Shown: positions 39,253 through 49,686 of the stretch, in pieces | Layout: each line of letters begins with the position of its first letter | How positions within the stretch are numbered: the stretch's first letter is position 1 | Origin: Burkholderia sp. L27(2015) | GTDB taxonomy: Bacteria > Pseudomonadota > Gammaproteobacteria > Burkholderiales > Burkholderiaceae | Direction: 5' to 3' | Assembly (NCBI RefSeq): GCF_009765705.1 | Contig: NZ_LMUX01000021.1 | Span: forward strand, 27,607 to 91,606 | Length of the DNA stretch: 64,000 bases | Notes under the pieces: model-generated | Told to the model about the DNA's origin: nothing | Seen by the model: only the letters and a program-made list of their open reading frames with translations | The model's database searches: none | Position numbers and translations under genes: made by a program

Positions 39253-39675
39253 ATGGCCTATTTGTGGGTTAAAGCAATACACATCGTGCTGGTGGCGTCG
39301 TGGTTCGCCGGGCTGTTTTACCTGCCGCGCATCTACGTCAATCTGGCGATGGAAACCAACACCGCGGCCGTGCAGCGCTTGCTGCTGATGGCGCGCAAAT
39401 TGTTTCGCTTCATGACGGTCATCGCTGTTGCGGCGATCGCCTGCGGCCTTTGGCTTTGGCTTGCGTTGGGCATCGGCCGTGGCCAGGCATGGATGCATGC
39501 CAAGCTCGGCGTCGTGATTTTGCTGCTGTTCTATCACGTGTATTGCGGCGTGCTGTTGCGTACGTTCGAGCGAGGCCGCAATACGCGTAGCGATCGCTGG
39601 TATCGCTGGTTCAACGAATTTCCGGTGTTGGGTATGCTGGCAGCAGTGGTGTTGGTCGTGGTCAAACCGTTCTAA
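39253..39675 (+). CDS. hemJ: HemJ-type protoporphyrinogen oxidase (CopD/UPF0093 family)
   Basis: This 140-residue inner membrane protein has four predicted helices. It belongs to the HemJ family, which oxidises protoporphyrinogen IX to protoporphyrin IX in haem synthesis. Conserved features visible are the histidine in KAIHIVLVASWFAGLFYLPR (first helix) and the MHAKLGVV lysine motif (third helix), both implicated in haem binding or catalysis in the family. It follows proA by 57 nt. No other haem genes are nearby. Confidence 0.9.
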   Translation: MAYLWVKAIHIVLVASWFAGLFYLPRIYVNLAMETNTAAVQRLLLMARKLFRFMTVIAVAAIACGLWLWLALGIGRGQAWMHAKLGVVILLLFYHVYCGVLLRTFERGRNTRSDRWYRWFNEFPVLGMLAAVVLVVVKPF

Positions 39676-39690
39676 TCGAAGGTGGGAAAG

Positions 39691-40302
39691 ATGGCGAAAG
39701 TTTGCGAGTATTATTTCTCACCGGTGTCGCCGTACACCTATTTGGGGCACGCGGCATTCGTCGCGTTGGCTAAGGCGCATCATGTCCAGATTGTGCTCAA
39801 GCCCTTCGATCTCGGGCGCGTGTTCTCGGTCTCGGGCGGTTTGCCGCTGGCGCAACGCCCGGTTCAGCGCCAGAACTATCGACTGGTCGAGTTGCAGCGC
39901 TGGAGCGAGTTCCGGCAGATCCCACTGAATGTGCATCCGAAGTTTTTTCCGGTCGCGGCCGATCCCGCGTGTCGCTTGCTGGTTGCCGCGCAGCTGGCGC
40001 ACGGCACCGAGCGTACGCAACCGCTGATCGCCGCGATCACCCGTGCGGTTTGGGCCGACGAATTGAATATCGCCGATGAGGCCACGCTGATCGGGCTTGC
40101 CCAAGCGCTGGGCCTGGACGGCACGTCGCTGATGAAGGCCGCCGATGGCGCAGGCGCCCAGACGACGGTCGCGCAGCACACCGATGACGCGATCGCAGCC
40201 GGCGTATTTGGTTCGCCGTGGTTCGTTTATGACGGTGTGTCGTACTGGGGGCAGGACCGCCTCGATTTTCTCGAGCGCGCGTTCACCGCGCCTACGAAGT
40301 AA
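39691..40302 (+). CDS. DsbA-fold 2-hydroxychromene-2-carboxylate isomerase-like protein
   Basis: This 203-residue cytoplasmic protein belongs to the kappa-GST/DsbA-like family used in aromatic degradation as HCCA isomerase. The N-terminal motif YYFSPVSPYTYLG carries the catalytic-type Ser, and the C-terminal GVFGSPWFVYDG is the cis-Pro/substrate region. No aromatic catabolic genes lie nearby, so the true substrate is uncertain; a general glutathione role is possible. ATG 39691 is chosen (GGTGGGA upstream). Its last 11 nt overlap the 3' end of hexR on the other strand. Confidence 0.85.
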   Translation: MAKVCEYYFSPVSPYTYLGHAAFVALAKAHHVQIVLKPFDLGRVFSVSGGLPLAQRPVQRQNYRLVELQRWSEFRQIPLNVHPKFFPVAADPACRLLVAAQLAHGTERTQPLIAAITRAVWADELNIADEATLIGLAQALGLDGTSLMKAADGAGAQTTVAQHTDDAIAAGVFGSPWFVYDGVSYWGQDRLDFLERAFTAPTK

Positions 40303-41128
40303 GCCGGCGCCGGTTCAATACCTCCTTGGCGCGTGCCAGCTTGCCCGCAAGCTCCGGGCCGCGCTGCAAGGCCACGCCAACCGCCAATATGTCGCCGATC
40401 GCCAGATGCGAAATGCGCGACGTCATCGGCGCATAAATATCGCTGTCCTCGTCGAGATTGGCCATTAGCGCAACGCTGGCCAACCGCGCGAGCGGCGAGT
40501 GCCCATGCGTGATCGCAATCACGCTGGCGCCGCAGGCGAGCGCCGATCGGGTTGCATCGATGACGTCGCGTGTGCGGCCCGTGTTCGATACCGCCACCAT
40601 CACGTCGCCGGCATCGAGCAAGGCGGCCGACATCGAGAAGGTGTGCGGGTCGCTATAGGCGACGCTCGGTACGCCGAGTCTGAAAAACTTATGCTGGATA
40701 TCGAGCGCCGCAACACCCGAGCCACCAGCGCCATAGAACTCTATCCGGCGCGCATGCACGAGTAGTTCGATCGCGTGGGCCACGCTGTCAGTCGACAAGT
40801 TGTTGCGTACGTCCATCAAGGCCATGATGGTACGGTCGAACACTTTGGCCGCTATCCCCGCCGCCCCTTCATCGGGCAACACATCGCGATACACCACGGG
40901 CAAGGTCGACGCGATGCTTTGCGCCAGTCTGATCTTGAACTCACGAAAACCGCTGCACCCGAGCGCATGGCAAAAGCGCGCGATGGTCGGCTGACTGATG
41001 CCGGCACGGGCCGCCAATTCGATCATCGACAGGTCGACCACTTCGCGCGGCGCAGCGCTGATGTAGTCGGCAAGCTGGCGTTCCGAGGGGCGCAACTGAG
41101 GGCGGATCTCATCGATACGATTCAACAT
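40292..41128 (-). CDS. hexR: HexR/RpiR-family transcriptional regulator of the Entner-Doudoroff pathway
   Basis: This 278-residue regulator has an N-terminal RpiR-type helix-turn-helix (LAARAGISQPTIARFCHALG, ~35-54) and a C-terminal sugar isomerase (SIS) domain (~115-250; RIEFYGAGGSGVAALD, MVAVSNTGRTRDVIDATR). In HexR the SIS domain senses KDPG and releases the operator. It is divergent from edd, the classic HexR target, and a 15-bp operator-like sequence occurs once before each gene. The start is ATG at 41128 (MLNRIDEIRPQLRPSERQ). An upstream in-frame extension to 41257 would cross the operator and is rejected. Confidence 0.92.
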   Translation of the reverse strand: MLNRIDEIRPQLRPSERQLADYISAAPREVVDLSMIELAARAGISQPTIARFCHALGCSGFREFKIRLAQSIASTLPVVYRDVLPDEGAAGIAAKVFDRTIMALMDVRNNLSTDSVAHAIELLVHARRIEFYGAGGSGVAALDIQHKFFRLGVPSVAYSDPHTFSMSAALLDAGDVMVAVSNTGRTRDVIDATRSALACGASVIAITHGHSPLARLASVALMANLDEDSDIYAPMTSRISHLAIGDILAVGVALQRGPELAGKLARAKEVLNRRRLTS

Positions 41129-41193
41129 AGGCGTGGGCTTGTAGAGGAATGGGTGCGCATGACGCGGTGTGAGTGCGGGGACGTAGAGAATTC

Positions 41194-41208
41194 TAGTAGA
41201 AAAACTAC
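41194..41208. promoter_or_regulatory. HexR operator-like site on the hexR side
   Basis: TAGTAGAAAAACTAC is the exact reverse complement of the site at 41372-41386. Each contains the palindrome GTAG-TTTTT-CTAC. It lies about 65 nt upstream of the hexR start, overlapping a possible minus-strand -10 element TAGAAT (41191-41196), as expected for autoregulation. Confidence 0.8.
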
Positions 41209-41212
41209 GGAT

Positions 41213-41248
41213 TATGTGAAGAACTATGTGAGGAATAATGTTGATGAG
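41213..41248. repeat. 12-bp tandem repeat in the hexR-edd spacer
   Basis: TATGTGAAGAAC (41213-41224), TATGTGAGGAAT (41225-41236) and a weaker AATGTTGATGAG (41237-41248) lie in tandem between the two operator-like sites. Confidence 0.65.
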
Positions 41249-41371
41249 TTTCCGCAACTGTCGGTAATTCAGTCTGCTAGGGAGGAGTTATAAGCAAACT
41301 AAGGCATGCGTGATGATCCCTGTGGATTGGGCGAGGATGCGACAATACGACAACAAGAGATTTGCCAGCGT

Positions 41372-41386
41372 GTAGTTTTTCTACTA
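41372..41386. promoter_or_regulatory. HexR operator-like site on the edd side
   Basis: GTAGTTTTTCTACTA, preceded by T, matches 13 of 15 positions of the TGTARTWWWAYTACA type of HexR motif when read from 41371. It is the exact inverse of the site at 41194-41208 and sits about 108 nt upstream of edd. A -10-like TACTAA (41382-41387) overlaps it. Confidence 0.82.
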
Positions 41387-41493
41387 AACTGGCTTGACTC
41401 AGCTTCCTTCATCGCGTCGTACAGATCGGTCCGCGGGCTCGGGGCTATCGATTTGTCCGCGCGTAGTCCCTAGCGTCCGCACGAGGTCTTTTG

Positions 41494-43329
41494 ATGGTTT
41501 CTCTACACCCCCAACTCGAAACAGTGACCGCCCGTGTGGTGGCGCGCAGCGGCAAGAGCCGAGCTGCCTATCTGGCGGGTATCGCGCGCGCGCAAGGGCA
41601 ATTTCCGTCGCGTACCGCGCTGTCGTGTGCCAATCTGGCGCACGGTTTCGCCGGCGTCGAAGGCCACGACAAGATCGCGATCAAAGCGCTCAAGCAACCC
41701 AACATCGGCATCGTGTCGTCCTATAACGACATGCTGTCGGCACACGCGCCGTACGCCGGCTATCCCGAGGTGATCAAGCGCGCAGCGCGTGAAGCGGGGG
41801 GCGTGGCGCAGGTCGCCGGGGGCGTGCCGGCCATGTGCGACGGCATCACCCAGGGCAATCCCGGCATGGAGCTCTCGCTGTTCTCGCGCGAGGTGATCGC
41901 CATGAGTACCGCGGTCGCACTGACGCACAATATGTTCGATGCAGCGCTATGCCTGGGCGTTTGCGACAAGATCGTGCCGGGCCTGTTGATCGGCGCTTTA
42001 CAGTTCGGCCATCTGCCGACCATTTTCGTGCCGGCCGGCCCGATGACCAGTGGGCTGTCCAACGGCGACAAAGCCAAAGTCCGCCAGCAGTACGCAACCG
42101 GCCAACTCGACCGGGAAGCCTTGCTGGAAGCCGAGTCGGGCGCCTATCACGCACAGGGCACCTGCACGTTTTACGGCACGGCCAACAGCAATCAACTGCT
42201 CATGGAGGTGATGGGGCTGCATCTGCCTGGCTCGGCGTTCATCCATCCCTACACACCGTTGCGCGAAGCGCTGACCGCTCAGGCCGCACGGCGCGTGCTT
42301 GAGCTGACCGTCGATCGAGGCGAGTACACACCGATCGGCCAGGTCGTCGATGAGCGCGCGATCGTCAATGGCATCGTCGGCTTGCTGGCAACCGGTGGGT
42401 CGACCAATCACACGCTGCATCTGGTCGCGATTGCGCGGGCCGCGGGGATCCTGATCGACTGGGACGATTTCGACCAGCTTTCGCAAGCCGTGCCTTTGCT
42501 GGCACGCATCTATCCGAACGGCAGCGCCGATATCAACCACTACCATGCGGCCGGTGGCATGGCGTTTCTGATTCGCGAACTGCTCGACGCCGGTTTGCTG
42601 CATGAAGAGGTGAATACGGTGGCCGGCCGCGGTCTGCGCCGCTACACCGAGGAGCCGAAATTGCTCGACGGCAAGTTGAGCTGGGTGGCCGGTACGCCCC
42701 ACAGCCTGGACACGACGGTATTGCGGGGCGCGGCCGATCCGTTTGCTGCAGATGGCGGTCTACGGTTGATGCAGGGTAAGCTGGGGCGTGGTGTCATCAA
42801 GATTTCGGCGGTTGCGCCGCAACATCGCAGAATCCAGGCGCCCGCGCTCGTGTTCGATTCGCAGGAGGCCGTGCAACGCGCGTTCGACGCCGGCGAACTG
42901 AAACGCGATTTCGTCGCCGTGGTGCGGTTCCAGGGCGCACGCGCCAATGGCATGCCGGAACTTCATCGGCTTACGCCGCTGCTGGGGGTGTTGCAGGATC
43001 AGGGCTTCCAGGTCGCGCTGGTGACCGACGGCCGTATGTCGGGGGCATCAGGCAAGGTTCCGGCAGTCATCCACGTTTCGCCGGAAGCGCTGTTGAATGG
43101 TCCCTTGGGCAAGCTGCGTAGCGGCGACACGGTGGTAATCGACGCCGAACGAGGCATACTGGATGTCCAGATCGACCCGCAACTTTGGGCGCAACGCAGC
43201 GTCGAACAGCCTGATGATGCCGTTGACCACGCAGTCGGCTTTGGCCGCGAGTTATTCGGTGTGTTTCGGCGCTCGGCCGCCCCTGCCGAGGCTGGCGCGT
43301 CGATATTCGGTCCGTTAATCGGCGAATGA
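41494..43329 (+). CDS. edd: 6-phosphogluconate dehydratase
   Basis: Edd dehydrates 6-phosphogluconate to KDPG, the first committed Entner-Doudoroff step. The 611-residue protein is of the IlvD/Edd [4Fe-4S] dehydratase family. It shows [21 protein letters not shown] (~73-92) and [19 protein letters not shown], with Cys ligands in [14 protein letters not shown] and [13 protein letters not shown]. The start is ATG at 41494, since GAGG lies 7 nt upstream. The stop codon lies in the first unit of an 11-bp tandem array. Expression is probably repressed by HexR through the upstream operator. Confidence 0.96.
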   Translation: MVSLHPQLETVTARVVARSGKSRAAYLAGIARAQGQFPSRTALSCANLAHGFAGVEGHDKIAIKALKQPNIGIVSSYNDMLSAHAPYAGYPEVIKRAAREAGGVAQVAGGVPAMCDGITQGNPGMELSLFSREVIAMSTAVALTHNMFDAALCLGVCDKIVPGLLIGALQFGHLPTIFVPAGPMTSGLSNGDKAKVRQQYATGQLDREALLEAESGAYHAQGTCTFYGTANSNQLLMEVMGLHLPGSAFIHPYTPLREALTAQAARRVLELTVDRGEYTPIGQVVDERAIVNGIVGLLATGGSTNHTLHLVAIARAAGILIDWDDFDQLSQAVPLLARIYPNGSADINHYHAAGGMAFLIRELLDAGLLHEEVNTVAGRGLRRYTEEPKLLDGKLSWVAGTPHSLDTTVLRGAADPFAADGGLRLMQGKLGRGVIKISAVAPQHRRIQAPALVFDSQEAVQRAFDAGELKRDFVAVVRFQGARANGMPELHRLTPLLGVLQDQGFQVALVTDGRMSGASGKVPAVIHVSPEALLNGPLGKLRSGDTVVIDAERGILDVQIDPQLWAQRSVEQPDDAVDHAVGFGRELFGVFRRSAAPAEAGASIFGPLIGE

Positions 43330-43353
43330 GCGGCGAATGAGCGGCGAATGAGG
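43321..43353. repeat. 11-bp tandem array containing the edd stop codon
   Basis: GGCGAATGAGC (43321-43331), GGCGAATGAGC (43332-43342) and GGCGAATGAGG (43343-43353) are tandem copies; the first two are identical. The first carries the edd stop TGA (43327-43329). Confidence 0.95.
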
Positions 43354-43403
43354 TGTCGGAGTGATGTGTTGACCCGGTCGCCAAGCCAGCCCTCACGCCA
43401 GTG

Positions 43404-43451
43404 GCCAAACAACTCGGCAAGCAGATCGCCAAACAGATCGGCAAAGCAAGG
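43404..43451. repeat. 12-bp tandem array just upstream of eda
   Basis: Four 12-bp units (43404-43415, 43416-43427, 43428-43439, 43440-43451) share the pattern GsCAAACAGATC. The last unit runs into the eda Shine-Dalgarno sequence AAGGAG (43448-43453), so the array abuts and partly forms the ribosome-binding site. Confidence 0.85.
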
Positions 43452-43459
43452 AGTATGAA

Positions 43460-44104
43460 ATGACTGCAAATGAAACGATTGCCCATGTGGTGAATATCGG
43501 ACCGGTCATTCCGGTGCTGCAATTCGACGATGTGGCGCAGGGCGATGCGGTGTGTCGCGCGCTGTATGCGGGTGGCGTCAAGGTGATGGAAATCACGTTG
43601 CGAACCGATGCTGGTTTGCAGGTCATCGAGCGCGCGAGCAAGATTGCCGACGACATCGTCGTGGGTGTGGGCACCTTGACTCAGCCGGGCCAGTGCGCGG
43701 CGGCTGTCAAAGCGGGGGCGACGTTCGGCGTTTCGCCGGGGCTTACCCGGGGACTCGATCAGGCTGCCAAGGATGCAGGTTTGCCTTTGCTGCCCGGTGT
43801 CATGACGCCCAGCGAAATCATCGCCGCGCTCGAGGCCGGGTACGAAATCGTCAAGTTCTTTCCGGCTCAACAAGCGGGCGGTCTTGCCATGTTGCAGGCG
43901 TTCCAGGGGCCGTTTCCCGGGCTCAAATTCTGTCCCACCGGCGGCATCACTTACGAGAACGCACCGAACTACCTGGCGTTGCCCAATGTCGTTTGCGTTG
44001 GCGGTTCATGGCTGACACCGAAGACGTTGATGCAGGCGCAAAACTGGCAGGAAATTACGCACTTGGCGCATGTTTCAAGCGAACTGGCGCGTCATGCTCG
44101 GTGA
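43460..44104 (+). CDS. eda: KDPG aldolase (2-dehydro-3-deoxy-phosphogluconate aldolase)
   Basis: Eda cleaves KDPG to pyruvate and glyceraldehyde-3-phosphate. The 214-residue protein has the Schiff-base lysine Lys132 in EIVKFFPAQQAGG, Glu44 in KVMEITLRTDAG, and GVGTLTQPGQC and FCPTGGIT phosphate-binding segments. It is a typical class I KDPG/KHG aldolase. It is 130 nt downstream of edd and likely in the same HexR-controlled transcript. A strong terminator follows at 44205. Confidence 0.96.
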   Translation: MTANETIAHVVNIGPVIPVLQFDDVAQGDAVCRALYAGGVKVMEITLRTDAGLQVIERASKIADDIVVGVGTLTQPGQCAAAVKAGATFGVSPGLTRGLDQAAKDAGLPLLPGVMTPSEIIAALEAGYEIVKFFPAQQAGGLAMLQAFQGPFPGLKFCPTGGITYENAPNYLALPNVVCVGGSWLTPKTLMQAQNWQEITHLAHVSSELARHAR

Positions 44105-44141
44105 GCTTGAGTCGGCTTCTTTTGAAGCGACAACACTGAGT

Positions 44142-44167
44142 GACAGTCGCGAATGACAGCCGCGAGT
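44142..44167. repeat. 13-bp tandem duplication after eda
   Basis: GACAGTCGCGAAT (44142-44154) is followed by GACAGCCGCGAGT (44155-44167), differing at two positions. It lies between the eda stop and the terminator. Confidence 0.75.
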
Positions 44168-44204
44168 GACAAAAAGAAGTCGCCAAAATAAAAGGAAAAA
44201 TAAA

Positions 44205-44241
44205 AAAGCGCCGCTCGGAATTTCCGGCGGCGCTTTCTTTT
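44205..44241. terminator. Bidirectional terminator between eda and purB
   Basis: AAAGCGCCGC (44205-44214) pairs with GCGGCGCTTT (44227-44236). The A tract on the left and T tract on the right allow termination of both eda (plus) and purB (minus, stop at 44362). Confidence 0.9.
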
Positions 44242-44361
44242 GCGGGTCACGCGATTTTTCGAGACTCAATACTCAACCGCGGCTCGACCCTTCGAACGCG
44301 CGCAACGCAGCGGATGATCATGGCGTCATCGATGCGCCTGGTCGACGTTCATTGACTCCGC

Positions 44362-46189
<1,828 letters not shown>

Positions 46190-46801
46190 ATGAAATTGAT
46201 CGGATCGCTCGCAAGTCCTTACGTGCGCAAAGTGCGGATCGTGATGGCCGAAAAAAAGGTCGAGTATCACCTGCAGCTGGAAGACGTCTGGGCCGATGAC
46301 ACGACGATTAGGGATTTCAACCCGCTGGGTAAGATACCCTGCTTGTTGCTTGAAGACGGCGAGGCCGTATTTGATTCGCGCGTGATCAGCGAATATCTCG
46401 ACACGCTCACGCCGGTGGGTAAGCTGATACCCCCGTCGGGCCGCGAACGTGTGGAAGTGCGTTGCTGGGAAGCGCTTTGCGACGGCGTGATCGACGCCGG
46501 CATGCTGATCCAGCAGGAAAATAGCATGCGCGCGAGCGCGGAACGCAGCGCGGCATGGGTCGCGCGGCAGCGTCGCAAGGTCGTGGACGGGTTAGCCGCA
46601 ATCGCTCATGGTCTTGCTGAAAAGCCGTGGTGTGCGAGTAATCACCTCACACTGGCCGACATTTCGGTGTGTTGCGCGCTGGGTTGGCTCGCGCTTAATC
46701 TGCCCGAGATCGATTGGCGAACCGATTACCCCAACCTCGATCGCCACTACGAAAAACTGATGCAACGTCAGTCGTTTGCCGATACCGCGCCGCAACTGTA
46801 G
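46190..46801 (+). CDS. Glutathione S-transferase (YibF-like)
   Basis: This 203-residue cytoplasmic GST has an N-terminal thioredoxin-fold domain (MKLIGSLASPYVRKVRIVMA; the SPYVRK region binds glutathione), NPLGKIPCLLLEDGEAVFDS (~45-64) with cis-Pro and Glu/Ser G-site residues, and a helical C-terminal domain with LTLADISVCCALGWL. It resembles the YibF group. Double ATG at 46187 and 46190; the latter fits the family. Substrate unknown. It is convergent with the GltB-like gene. Confidence 0.9.
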   Translation: MKLIGSLASPYVRKVRIVMAEKKVEYHLQLEDVWADDTTIRDFNPLGKIPCLLLEDGEAVFDSRVISEYLDTLTPVGKLIPPSGRERVEVRCWEALCDGVIDAGMLIQQENSMRASAERSAAWVARQRRKVVDGLAAIAHGLAEKPWCASNHLTLADISVCCALGWLALNLPEIDWRTDYPNLDRHYEKLMQRQSFADTAPQL

Positions 46802-46844
46802 GCGGGTTGCATTCGAACAGCACTACGAACCCGTAGAGGTGTAA

Positions 46845-46879
46845 GGGCGCCTGACGCAATCGCAATCATCAGGGCGCCC
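46845..46879. terminator. Hairpin between convergent GST and GltB-like genes
   Basis: GGGCGCCTGA (46845-46854) pairs with TCAGGGCGCCC (46869-46879), leaving a one-base bulge. It lies about 44 nt past the GST stop, and 29 nt past the GltB-like stop on the other strand. No U tract is present, so termination is inferred only. Confidence 0.5.
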
Positions 46880-46907
46880 GCAATCCGCTTCGTGCTCGCT
46901 TCGTACG

Positions 46908-48497
46908 TTAGACGGCGAAACTATCGGCACGCGCGAGCGGCCACCATTTCTCGTAGAGCTGGAAACGATAATTGCCGGTGAGCAGGTCGCCGGGTTCGAG
47001 GTATTTCAGCAGGTCCGACATCAGCCGTACTTCATACGACGAAATCCGTCGCACGATGTGATGCGCGCGCAGCTCCGAAGGGCTGTGCAGGCCGGCGGCT
47101 TGCACGAGCTCTTGCAACGCGTGCAACGTATTGCGGTGGAAGCTCGCGACGCGCTCGGATTTATCGGGCACCACGAGCGCGCGCTGGCGCACCGGATCCT
47201 GAGTGGTGACACCGGTCGGGCAGCGTCCCGAGTGGCAGGTCTGTGCCTGGATGCAGCCCAGTGCAAACATGAAGCCGCGCGCGGCATTGACCCAGTCGGC
47301 GCCGATCGCCAGCGTGCGTGCGATATCGAACGCCGTGATGATCTTGCCGCTCGCGCCCAGGCGTATCTTGTCCCGCAGATTCAAGCCGACCAGCGTGTTG
47401 TGGACCAGCAGCAGGCCTTCCTGCAACGGCACGCCTACATGGTCGGTGAATTCGAGTGGGGCTGCGCCCGTGCCGCCTTCGGCGCCATCGACCACGATGA
47501 AGTCGGGCAGGATGCCAGTCTCCAGCATGGCCTTGGCGATGCCGAAAAATTCCCAGGGATGACCGATGCACAGCTTGAATCCGGTCGGCTTGCCCCCGGA
47601 CAGCGTGCGCAAGCGTTCGACAAATTCGAGCAGTCCGCGCGGTGTTGAAAATTCGGAATGGGTGGCCGGAGAGATGCAATCCTGACCCATGGGCACGCCA
47701 CGCGTTTGCGCAATCTCGGCGGTGATCTTGGCCGATGGCAACACGCCGCCATGGCCGGGCTTGGCGCCCTGCGACAGCTTGATCTCGATCATCTTGATCT
47801 GTGGCGACTTGGCTTGGCTTGCAAATTTCTCCGGATCGAAACGGCCATCGTCGCGCCGGCAACCAAAATAACCGGACGCCACTTCCCAGATGATGTCGCC
47901 GCCATGTTCGCGGTGATACTGCGAGATCGATCCTTCGCCCGTGTCGTGGGCAAAATTCCCTTTCTTGGCACCGAGGTTGAGCGCGCGGATTGCATTGGCC
48001 GACATCGAGCCGAAGCTCATCGCGGAGATGTTGAAGATCGATAACGAATAGGGCTGAGCGCGCTGCGCACCCACGACGATGCGGAAATCGTGGTGCTGCA
48101 GGTGAGTGGGCGCTAGCGAGTGGCTGATCCACTCATGGTCGATCGCCTTGACATCCACTTCGGTGCCGAACGGACGGCTGTCGACATCGTTCTTGGAGCG
48201 CTGATAAACGATACTGCGCTGCGCACGCGAAAACGGCTTTTCGTCGGTATCGCCTTCGACAAAATACTGACGGATTTCCGGGCGGATAAACTCGAAAATA
48301 AAGCGCATATGCCCCCACAGCGGGTAATTGCGCAAAATCGAATGACCGCTCTGACGCAGATCGTAGGCGCCCAGCAGGACGAGCAACAGCGGCGGCAAGA
48401 GCCACGGCCAACTGAGTTGATGGCGGCCGTCGAGGACGGCCACGACAGCGAGCAAGACAAGGCTAAACCAGACCGCTATAAAGCGTCGCGAGAACAT
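46908..48497 (-). CDS. FMN-binding glutamate-synthase-family protein (GltB central-domain homolog)
   Basis: This 529-residue protein corresponds to the FMN/iron-sulfur half of glutamate synthase without an amidotransferase domain. An N-terminal membrane segment (residues ~5-40, with WPWLLPPLLLVLLGAYDL) precedes the TIM-barrel domain (NISAMSFGSMSANAI, KPGHGGVLP, VVDGAEGGTGAAPLEF). The cysteine cluster CIQAQTCHSGRCPTGV near residue 430 matches the 3Fe-4S motif. Stand-alone members have unknown activity. The start is ATG at 48497 with GGAG upstream; an open frame to 48896 overlaps mnmA and is rejected. It lies 40 nt after mnmA. Confidence 0.88.
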   Translation of the reverse strand: MFSRRFIAVWFSLVLLAVVAVLDGRHQLSWPWLLPPLLLVLLGAYDLRQSGHSILRNYPLWGHMRFIFEFIRPEIRQYFVEGDTDEKPFSRAQRSIVYQRSKNDVDSRPFGTEVDVKAIDHEWISHSLAPTHLQHHDFRIVVGAQRAQPYSLSIFNISAMSFGSMSANAIRALNLGAKKGNFAHDTGEGSISQYHREHGGDIIWEVASGYFGCRRDDGRFDPEKFASQAKSPQIKMIEIKLSQGAKPGHGGVLPSAKITAEIAQTRGVPMGQDCISPATHSEFSTPRGLLEFVERLRTLSGGKPTGFKLCIGHPWEFFGIAKAMLETGILPDFIVVDGAEGGTGAAPLEFTDHVGVPLQEGLLLVHNTLVGLNLRDKIRLGASGKIITAFDIARTLAIGADWVNAARGFMFALGCIQAQTCHSGRCPTGVTTQDPVRQRALVVPDKSERVASFHRNTLHALQELVQAAGLHSPSELRAHHIVRRISSYEVRLMSDLLKYLEPGDLLTGNYRFQLYEKWWPLARADSFAV

Positions 48498-48537
48498 CGG
48501 GGACTCCAATCGTGAGAGCAGCGCGTGGCGGTTTTTT

Positions 48538-49668
48538 TTAGACCGCCGCCATTGTAACTTCGTCATGCGACGCTTCTGTGCCAGTAATGATTCCGCCGCC
48601 CAGACAAACATCGCCATCGTAAAGCACGGCTGATTGACCGGGCGTAACGGCCCACTGCGCTGATTCGAACGCGAGTTCGAAGTGGCCGGGGCGTACGTCC
48701 TGCGCCATGGTGAAACGGCACGGTGCGTCGCTTTGCCGATAACGCGTCTTGGCGGCGCATTGCAATCCGTCCACTGGCGGCTCACCGGCAACCCAACTGG
48801 TGTTTTCGCTATCCAGCACATGGCTGAGCAACCACGGATGGTCATGCCCCTGCACGACATACAGCGTATTGGCAGCGATGTCCTTGGCCGCGGCAAACCA
48901 CGGTTCGCCGCTACTGTCGCGGCTACCCCCGAGGCCTATGCCCTTGCGTTGCCCGAGCGTATAAAACGCCAGCCCGATATGTTCGCCGACGATCCGGCCA
49001 TCCGGCGTTTTCATCGGCCCCGGTTGAGTGGGCAGATAGCGGTTTAGAAAATCGCGAAACGGCCGCTCGCCGATAAAGCAGATTCCGGTCGAATCCTTTT
49101 TCTTCGCGTTTGGCAAACCGATGCGCTCGGCAATCGCCCGCACTTCGGTTTTCGGCATGCCGCCCAACGGAAAAATCGTCCGCGACAATTGTTGCTGATT
49201 GAGCCGGTGCAGGAAGTAGCTCTGATCCTTGCTCAGATCGGCGGCCTTGAGCAACTGAAAGCGGCCGTCGGTATCCTGTTGCACGCGCGCGTAGTGCCCG
49301 GTTGCGATGGTCTGCGCGCCCAGTTCCACGGCGTGATCGAGGAAGGCCTTGAATTTGATTTCTGCATTGCACAGCACGTCGGGGTTCGGCGTGCGGCCGG
49401 CCGCATATTCCCGCAGGAATTCGGCAAACACGCGATCTTTATATTCGGCGGCAAAATTGACCGCTTCCACATCGATGCCGATCAGGTCGGCCACCGAGAC
49501 GACGTCGATCCAGTCCTGCCGCGTTGAGCAGTACTCGCTATCGTCATCGTCTTCCCAGTTCTTCATGAACAGACCGACCACATCGTAGCCCTGTTCCTTG
49601 AGCAGCCACGCGGTCACCGACGAATCGACGCCTCCGGACATGCCCACTACGACGCGTTGTTTTTTCAT
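48538..49668 (-). CDS. mnmA: tRNA-specific 2-thiouridylase
   Basis: MnmA thiolates U34 of tRNA-Lys, -Glu and -Gln. The 376-residue protein has the PP-loop [10 protein letters not shown] (9-18), the catalytic cysteines Cys100 ([12 protein letters not shown]) and Cys197 ([12 protein letters not shown]), and the C-terminal beta domain ending near [14 protein letters not shown]. Start ATG 49668. It lies between a Nudix hydrolase gene (18 nt upstream) and the GltB-like gene, all on the minus strand, so a short operon is likely. Confidence 0.97.
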   Translation of the reverse strand: MKKQRVVVGMSGGVDSSVTAWLLKEQGYDVVGLFMKNWEDDDDSEYCSTRQDWIDVVSVADLIGIDVEAVNFAAEYKDRVFAEFLREYAAGRTPNPDVLCNAEIKFKAFLDHAVELGAQTIATGHYARVQQDTDGRFQLLKAADLSKDQSYFLHRLNQQQLSRTIFPLGGMPKTEVRAIAERIGLPNAKKKDSTGICFIGERPFRDFLNRYLPTQPGPMKTPDGRIVGEHIGLAFYTLGQRKGIGLGGSRDSSGEPWFAAAKDIAANTLYVVQGHDHPWLLSHVLDSENTSWVAGEPPVDGLQCAAKTRYRQSDAPCRFTMAQDVRPGHFELAFESAQWAVTPGQSAVLYDGDVCLGGGIITGTEASHDEVTMAAV

Positions 49669-49686
49669 AGTCTTAAAAGCTTTCCA

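Noticed and set aside
48498-48896. N-terminal extension of the GltB-like protein
   Set aside because: It overlaps mnmA and is not similar to the family; ATG 48497 has a good GGAG upstream.
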